Source of the DNA: JAEUIG01 sp046349775
GTDB lineage: Bacteria; Planctomycetota; Planctomycetia; Planctomycetales; Planctomycetaceae
NCBI GenBank assembly: GCA_046349775.1
Contig: JAXMBS010000109.1
Location: 1-11,355, forward strand
Reading direction: 5' to 3'
Length of the DNA stretch: 11,355 nt
Below, in pieces: positions 7,649-11,355 of this stretch. A program made the position numbers and the translations under genes. Below the pieces are notes generated by a model. It searched no databases and was not told the origin of the DNA. It saw nothing but the letters and a program-made list of their open reading frames with translations. Within the stretch, counting starts at the first letter, position 1, and each line of letters opens with the position of its first letter.

Positions 7649-7740
7649 ATTTGTGCGCTTGATCTCGCAGACACTCGCAAAAGTGATATACCTCTTTCGC
7701 CCCGTGAGCGGCACGGTTTTACGAAGTGGACCAACTACCG

Positions 7741-7770
7741 AAAAAAGCCACGGGGATAAACCCCGTGGCT
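7741..7770 (-). terminator. Intrinsic terminator downstream of ppdK
   Basis: AGCCACGGGG (7746-7755) and CCCCGTGGCT (7761-7770) form a perfect 10-bp stem with a 5-nt loop. On the minus strand the stem is followed at once by six T (7746-7741), a textbook rho-independent terminator. It ends transcription coming from ppdK before the cupin gene, so the cupin and cyclase probably have their own promoter. Confidence 0.88.
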
Positions 7771-7807
7771 CGGTGCATGTCAAACTCGGTTCGCCCTCAC
7801 CCCCGGC

Positions 7808-7828
7808 CCCTCTCCCGAAGGGAGAGGG
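7808..7828. repeat. CCTCTCCC-GAA-GGGAGAGG hairpin repeat
   Basis: A perfect 9-bp stem with a GAA loop, preceded by CCCTCACCCCCGGCC. From memory, this composite word is a common dispersed intergenic repeat in many environmental bacteria; no search was run. It is followed at 7833-7847 by a second small hairpin (GGTCGC-TGC-GCGACC). Confidence 0.7.
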
Positions 7829-7850
7829 AGGCGGTCGCTGCGCGACCATT

Positions 7851-7874
7851 CGCTCCCTGACGGTCGCGGCTAGT
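7851..7874. repeat. REP-like repeat, copy 2 (single arm)
   Basis: The 24 bases beginning CGCTCCCTGACGGTCG are identical to the right arm of the copy at 6413-6436. No matching left arm is present; a small unrelated hairpin (7833-7847) stands in its place. It lies downstream of ppdK. Confidence 0.75.
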
Positions 7875-7891
7875 CAGCGAGTCGAACCAGG

Positions 7892-7912
7892 GGCTGACGC
7901 CGCCCGGCTCGC
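7892..7912 (-). repeat. Diverged GCGAGC..GGCGGCGTCAGCC repeat, copy 3
   Basis: Read on the minus strand, this 21-nt word matches the copy at 5041-5061 at 19 of 21 positions. It lies 20 bases downstream of the inferred ppdK stop. Confidence 0.5.
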
Positions 7913-7931
7913 AGTTCACCGGCGCTCAACG

Positions 7932-10665
7932 CTATGAACACTTCCCCTCCAGCGCTGCTGCACCGCCGCCAGCCGCGCGTCCGGGAATCCGCCGGGCTGC
8001 AGCTGACGTAATCCAGACCGATCTCGTGGCAGAAGTAGACCGTCGCCGGGTCGCGCCGTGTTCGCCGCAGATGCCGATCTTGAGGTCCTTGCGCGACGAG
8101 CAGCCTCCCTGCACCGATCTGCATCAGCTTGCCGACGCCGGTCTTGTCGACCGTCTGGAACGGATCGTTCGGCACGATGTCGTTCTCGCGGTAATAGCCG
8201 ATGAATCCGCCGTAGTCGTCGCGGCTCATGCCGAGCGTCGTCTGCGTCAGGTCGTTCGTGCCGAAGCTGAAGAACTCGGCCGTCTTGGCGATCTCGTCCG
8301 CCGTGATCGCCGCCCGCGGCACTTCGATCATCGTGCCAACGAGGTAGGCGACCTTCACGCCGGTTTCGGCCAGCACCTTCTCGGCCGTCTCGCGGACAAT
8401 CTTGGCACGGTTGTCGAACTCCGACTTGTACCCGGCCAGCGGAATCATCACTTCGGGATGCACGTCGATGCCTGCCTTCTTCGCGGCGCAGGCCGCTTCG
8501 AAGATCGCCCGCGCCTGCATCGCCGTGATTTCGGGATACACGATCCCCAGCCGGCAGCCGCGATGGCCGAGCATCGGGTTCGCTTCCTTGAGCTCCTCGA
8601 CGCGGCGGTGGACGTCCTCCTCGGTCACGCCGAACATCTTCATAATCTTCTTCGCGAGGGTCGGGTCCTCGTGCAAGTGATGCTCCGACAGGAATTCGTG
8701 CAGCGGCGGATCCAGGAGACGGATCGTCACCGGCCGGCTCTGCATCTCGCGGAACATTTCGAGGAAGTCCTCGCGCTGGAACGGCAGCAGCTTAGCCAGC
8801 GCCGCCTCGCGTTCCGGCTTGGTCCGCGCGAAGATCATTTCGCGGATTTCGTCGAGGTGGTCGAAGAACATGTGCTCGGTCCGGCACAGCCCGACTCCTT
8901 CCGCCCCGAACGCCACGGCGTCGGCCGCCTGCTCCGTCTCGGCGTTCGCCCGCACCTTCAGCTTGCGGTGCTTGTCCGCCCATTCCATCAGCTGTGCGAA
9001 GTGCTGGTACGTATTCGACTGCTCCGGCTTCAGCGTCTTGTGCAGGAGCACCTCCAGGACTTCACTCGGCTTGGTCGCGACCTGGCCGGCGAAGACTTCG
9101 CCAGTGAAGCCGTCGATGCTGATCCAGTCACCTTCCTTGAGGACCTTGTCGCCGACCGTCAAAGTCCCCTTTTCGTAGTCGATATTCAGCGCGCCGCAGC
9201 CGACGATGCAAGTCTTGCCCATCTGCCGGCTGACCAGCGCCGCGTGCGAAGAGGCGCCGCCGAACGCGGTGAGAATCCCCTTGGCGACCTTCATGCCGCG
9301 GAGGTCTTCCGGGCTGGTTTCGCGCCGCACCAGCATGAGCTGGACGTTCGCGTCCTTGTTGAACTGCTCTTCCGCGTCCGACGCGTGGAACACGATCTTT
9401 CCCGTCGCGGCGCCGGGACCGGCGTTGATCCCCTTTGCGAGCAGACGGTTCTCGGCCTGCGCCTTCTTCTTGGCGGCCGGGTCGAAGATCGGCTGCAGCA
9501 GCTGGTTCAAGTCGTCGGGCGGAATCCGGCGCTTCTGCAACGCTTCTTCCGGAGAGATGTACCCTTCCTTCACGAGGTCCACCGCGATCTTCACGGCGGC
9601 GAACCCGGTCCGCTTCGCGTTGCGGGTCTGCAGCATCCAGACCTTGCCTTTGGAGATCGTGAACTCGATGTCCTGCACCTCCTTGTAGTGGCGCTCCAGC
9701 TTCTTGCCGATCTCGTCGAGCTGCTTGAACGCGCCCGGCATGTCCTTCGCGAGCGTTTCTTCGATCCGTTGCGGCGTGCGGATGCCGGCGACGACGTCCT
9801 CCCCCTGGGCATTGATGAGGTAATCGCCGCAGAAGCCCGGGTTGCCGAGGGCGCAGTCGCGGGTCAGGCCGACGCCGGTCGCGCAGTCGTCGCCGAGGTT
9901 GCCGAACACCATCGCCTGCACGTTGCAGGCCGTGCCCCACTCATGCGGAATGCCGTACGTGCGGCGATAGACGATCGCCCGGTCGTTCATCCAGCTGCCG
10001 AACACCGCCCCGATGCAGCCCCAGAGCTGCTGCTTGACGTCCGTCGGAAAGTCCTTGCCCGTCGCCTTCTTGATGACGGCCTTGAAGTCCGCCACGACCT
10101 GCTTCAGATGAGCGGCGGTGAGGTCCTTGTCCAGCTTGACCTTCGCCTTCTCCTTGGCGTGATGCAGGATGTCCTCGAAGTAATCCGGGTCGGTCTTCGA
10201 GTGCGGCTTCATCTCCAGCACGACGTTGCCGTACATCTGCACGAACCGGCGATAGCTGTCCCACGCGAACCGCTCGTCGCCCGACTGCGCCGTCAGCGCC
10301 TTCACGGTCTCGTCGTTCATGCCGATGTTGAGCACCGTGTCCATCATGCCCGGCATCGAGTCGCGGGCGCCCGACCGGCACGAGAGCAGCAGCGGATTCT
10401 TCGTGGAGCCGAACTCCGTCCCCATCACCTTCTCGACGTGCTTGAGGGCGTCTTCGACCTGCGCCTTGAGCTCCGCCGGGAACTGCCGGTCGTGGGCGTA
10501 AAAGTACGTGCAGACCTCGGTGGTCAGCGTGAACCCGGCCGGCACCGGCAGCCCGATATTGACCATCTCCGCCAGGTTGGCCCCCTTGCCCCCCAGCTCA
10601 TTCCGCATCTTGCCGCTGCCTTCCGACTTGCCGTCGCCGAAAAAGTAGACGTACTTCGTCGCCAT
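7932..10665 (-). CDS. ppdK: Pyruvate, phosphate dikinase (C-terminus frameshifted)
   Basis: Interconverts pyruvate, ATP and phosphate with PEP, AMP and pyrophosphate in the cytosol, linking glycolysis and gluconeogenesis. The ATP-grasp part shows GGKGANLAEM (25-34) and SCRSGARDSMPGMMDT (95-110); QTRNAKRTGF follows. The phosphocarrier histidine is H474 in GGASSHAALVSR. The PEP-binding barrel shows LCRTEHMFF, MIEVPRAA and FGTNDLTQTTLGMSRDD (GTND near 802-805). The frame is clean to about residue 851 (near 8113). After that the conserved end is split over three frames: RKDLKIGICGEHG (acid/base Cys at 8067-8069), DPATVYFCHEIGLDYVSCSP, FRIP-like, ARLAA, then ALEGKCS with TAG at 7932. About five indels are implied. 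Left unrepaired, the frame runs on to 7870 with a non-homologous tail. A TGAGGA Shine-Dalgarno supports the start, and a terminator follows at 7741-7770. Confidence 0.93.
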
Positions 10666-10674
10666 CGCTTTTGA

Positions 10675-10680
10675 TCCTCA
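10675..10680 (-). promoter_or_regulatory. Ribosome binding site of ppdK
   Basis: The minus strand reads TGAGGA, nine bases, then ATG at 10665. It supports the chosen start. Confidence 0.65.
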
Positions 10681-10713
10681 ATGCTCGTGCAAAACTTGAG
10701 TCGTGCGTCCTCG

Positions 10714-10774
10714 ACTAGCCGCGCCCGTCAGGAAGCGCTTGGTGCGTGATCGCTACCTCACGGTCGTGGCTAGT
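10714..10774. repeat. REP-like palindromic repeat, copy 3
   Basis: The 24-nt arms 10714-10737 and 10751-10774 match at 20 of 24 positions around a 13-nt loop. They share the ACTAGCC and CGTCAGG.AGCG words of the copy at 6368-6436. This copy is more diverged and sits 48 nt upstream of the ppdK ATG. Confidence 0.75.
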
Positions 10775-10783
10775 GCAGTTTTC

Positions 10784-10859
10784 GGGTGCCACTGGCTCGG
10801 CCAGTGCGAACAAAGTTTAGTGTCCAACTTGAATTGCACTGGCAAAGCCAGTGGCACCC
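10784..10859. repeat. Double-hairpin inverted repeat (GGGTGCCACTGGC..)
   Basis: The 24-nt arms at 10784-10807 and 10836-10859 match at 22 of 24 positions as inverted copies with a 28-nt spacer. Each arm also folds on itself: CACTGGC-TCG-GCCAGTG on the left and CACTGGC-AAA-GCCAGTG on the right, with perfect 7-bp stems. The arms differ only in the loop. This is the geometry of a paired REP (BIME-like) unit. From memory, similar GTGCCACTGGC words are frequent in planctomycete intergenic DNA. Confidence 0.8.
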
Positions 10860-10961
10860 AGCGCGCACGCTGTCCCGAAACCTGCTGCGTGACGCACGAA
10901 AACTACCAGCGCACCCCCCCGGCCTGCAACCTTCCAATTACTTGGTCCCGCCTGTGAGAGA

Positions 10962-11131
10962 GTGTGGCTGGGGTCGGACTGCGATGGGGGACGTGGATGA
11001 CAGAGAGGACGCAAATCGCAGTCTGCCTCCAGCAGGATCGGCGCCGGAGTGCGCGACCGCTGGGGGCGATCTGCCGTTGGCGCGAACCTAGACAGCGGAG
11101 CCGCATTGCGGCAGATCGACCCCAGCCACGC
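10962..11131 (+). other. Cloverleaf-like nested inverted-repeat element (candidate structured RNA or MITE)
   Basis: The outer stem P1 pairs 10962-10976 with 11117-11131 (15 bp, one T-G pair). It encloses P2 (10977-10985 with 11015-11023, perfect 9 bp), P3 (11026-11033 with 11059-11066, 8 bp with one T-G pair, extended inward by about 5 bp) and P4 (11067-11076 with 11109-11118, perfect 10 bp, sharing two bases with P1). The junction has only about two unpaired bases. Both mismatched pairs are G-U if the plus strand is RNA but A-C on the minus strand, which weakly favours plus-strand RNA. There is no terminal U-run and no recognised RNA family. It begins 44 bases beyond the P450 stop. The alternative is a non-autonomous mobile element with terminal inverted repeats. 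Confidence 0.6.
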
Positions 11132-11175
11132 ATTGCCCGGCACTGCGCAATCCCTGTACGGTCAGGCCGCCGACA

Positions 11176-11355
11176 TCAGACCCGCCGTTCAACCAGCGTC
11201 ATCGGCATTCCATTGTGCGGTGCGAGGACGATGCCGCGCCGAACGGGATACGAACGACTGCCGTCGGGTCGATCCAGCCGAGTGGTTGCCAGCAACGTGC
11301 TCAACACGACCTTCATCTCGTACAGCGCAAACGACATTCCCAGACACATCCGGTT
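11176..11355 (-). CDS. Cytochrome P450, C-terminal fragment
   Basis: Only the last 59 residues are in the window; the gene continues beyond 11355. The fragment starts NRMCLGMSFALYEMKVV, which contains the heme-thiolate cysteine (residue 4 of the fragment) and the start of the L helix. The Phe-x-x-Gly part of the heme loop is outside the window. It ends with the usual C-terminal strand pattern, PVRRGIVLAP and GMPMTLVERRV, then TGA at 11176. The family identification is good, but the subfamily and substrate cannot be judged. Confidence 0.85.
   Translation of the reverse strand, partial: NRMCLGMSFALYEMKVVLSTLLATTRLDRPDGSRSYPVRRGIVLAPHNGMPMTLVERRV

Larger units (their letters stand above)
10666..11175. 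other. Repeat-rich intergenic region between P450 and ppdK
   Basis: These 510 bp hold no credible gene; the short open frames are arginine- and proline-rich and resemble no family. In order they contain the ppdK ribosome binding site, a REP-like palindrome (10714-10774), a double hairpin (10784-10859), about 100 bp without recognised structure apart from a run of seven C near 10913-10919, and a cloverleaf-like element (10962-11131). The ppdK promoter must lie in or near this region, but no convincing -35/-10 pair was seen. Confidence 0.6.

Noticed and set aside
7702..7720. CCGTG-AGCGG-CACGG followed by TTTT as a plus-strand terminator
   Set aside because: The stem is only 5 bp with four T, and no plus-strand gene precedes it.
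7870..7931. A genuine C-terminal extension of PPDK
   Set aside because: The extra residues arise only after the frame leaves the conserved CGEHG and ARLAA blocks, and they read into a dispersed repeat. The TAG at 7932 in the repaired frame fits the family length.
8026..10674. An 882-codon open frame on the plus strand opposite ppdK
   Set aside because: It mirrors the codon structure of ppdK in GC-rich DNA. The translation is rich in Arg, Leu, His and Val with no family motif, and ppdK is unmistakable on the other strand.
10784..10859. A CRISPR-like array suggested by repeated palindromic units
   Set aside because: There are only two copies in inverted orientation with one 28-nt spacer; direct repeats and cas genes are absent.
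10703..11143. Short open frames (84-108 codons) on both strands in the gap between P450 and ppdK
   Set aside because: They run through palindromic repeats, have no ribosome site and resemble no protein family.

Overview
The window looks like a piece of a high-GC planctomycete chromosome (Planctomycetota, probably Planctomycetales). This is an inference from several signs: a topoisomerase I with glycine-tyrosine C-terminal repeats and a lysine-rich tail instead of zinc fingers, a Tat-exported metallophosphoesterase, a TIM-barrel sugar phosphate isomerase/epimerase next to a SelA-like PLP enzyme, and intergenic gaps full of short palindromic repeats. No rRNA, tRNA, CRISPR array, transposase or phage gene was seen.

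Layout. Plus strand: topA (61-2808), a 327-bp gap with an inverted repeat, then a Tat-exported calcineurin-like phosphoesterase (3136-4104). This converges on a run of minus-strand genes. Read in their direction of transcription from the right, these are the 3' end of a cytochrome P450 (11355-11176), a 510-bp repeat-rich gap, pyruvate phosphate dikinase ppdK (10665-7932), a repeat island with an intrinsic terminator, a small cupin protein (7648-7309), an exported cyclase/kynurenine-formamidase-like protein (7247-6442), a SelA-like PLP enzyme (6367-5122) and a sugar phosphate isomerase/epimerase (4997-4113). TopA and PPDK are housekeeping enzymes. The cupin, cyclase, PLP enzyme and isomerase could form a small catabolic group, but nothing in the sequence fixes a shared substrate.

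Two things stand out. First, about 15 small indels, many in G or C runs, are packed between about 5667 and 8113. They break the PLP enzyme, the cyclase, the cupin and the C-terminus of PPDK, while the genes on either side are clean. A local sequencing or assembly problem is the simplest explanation, with local gene decay as the alternative. Second, the gap between the P450 and ppdK holds an apparently undescribed structured element (10962-11131). A 15-bp outer stem encloses three hairpins with almost no unpaired junction bases, giving a four-way cloverleaf of about 170 nt. Its two stem mismatches are G-U pairs only if the plus strand is read as RNA. Next to it lie a double hairpin (10784-10859) and one copy of a 24-nt-arm palindromic repeat that occurs three times in the window.
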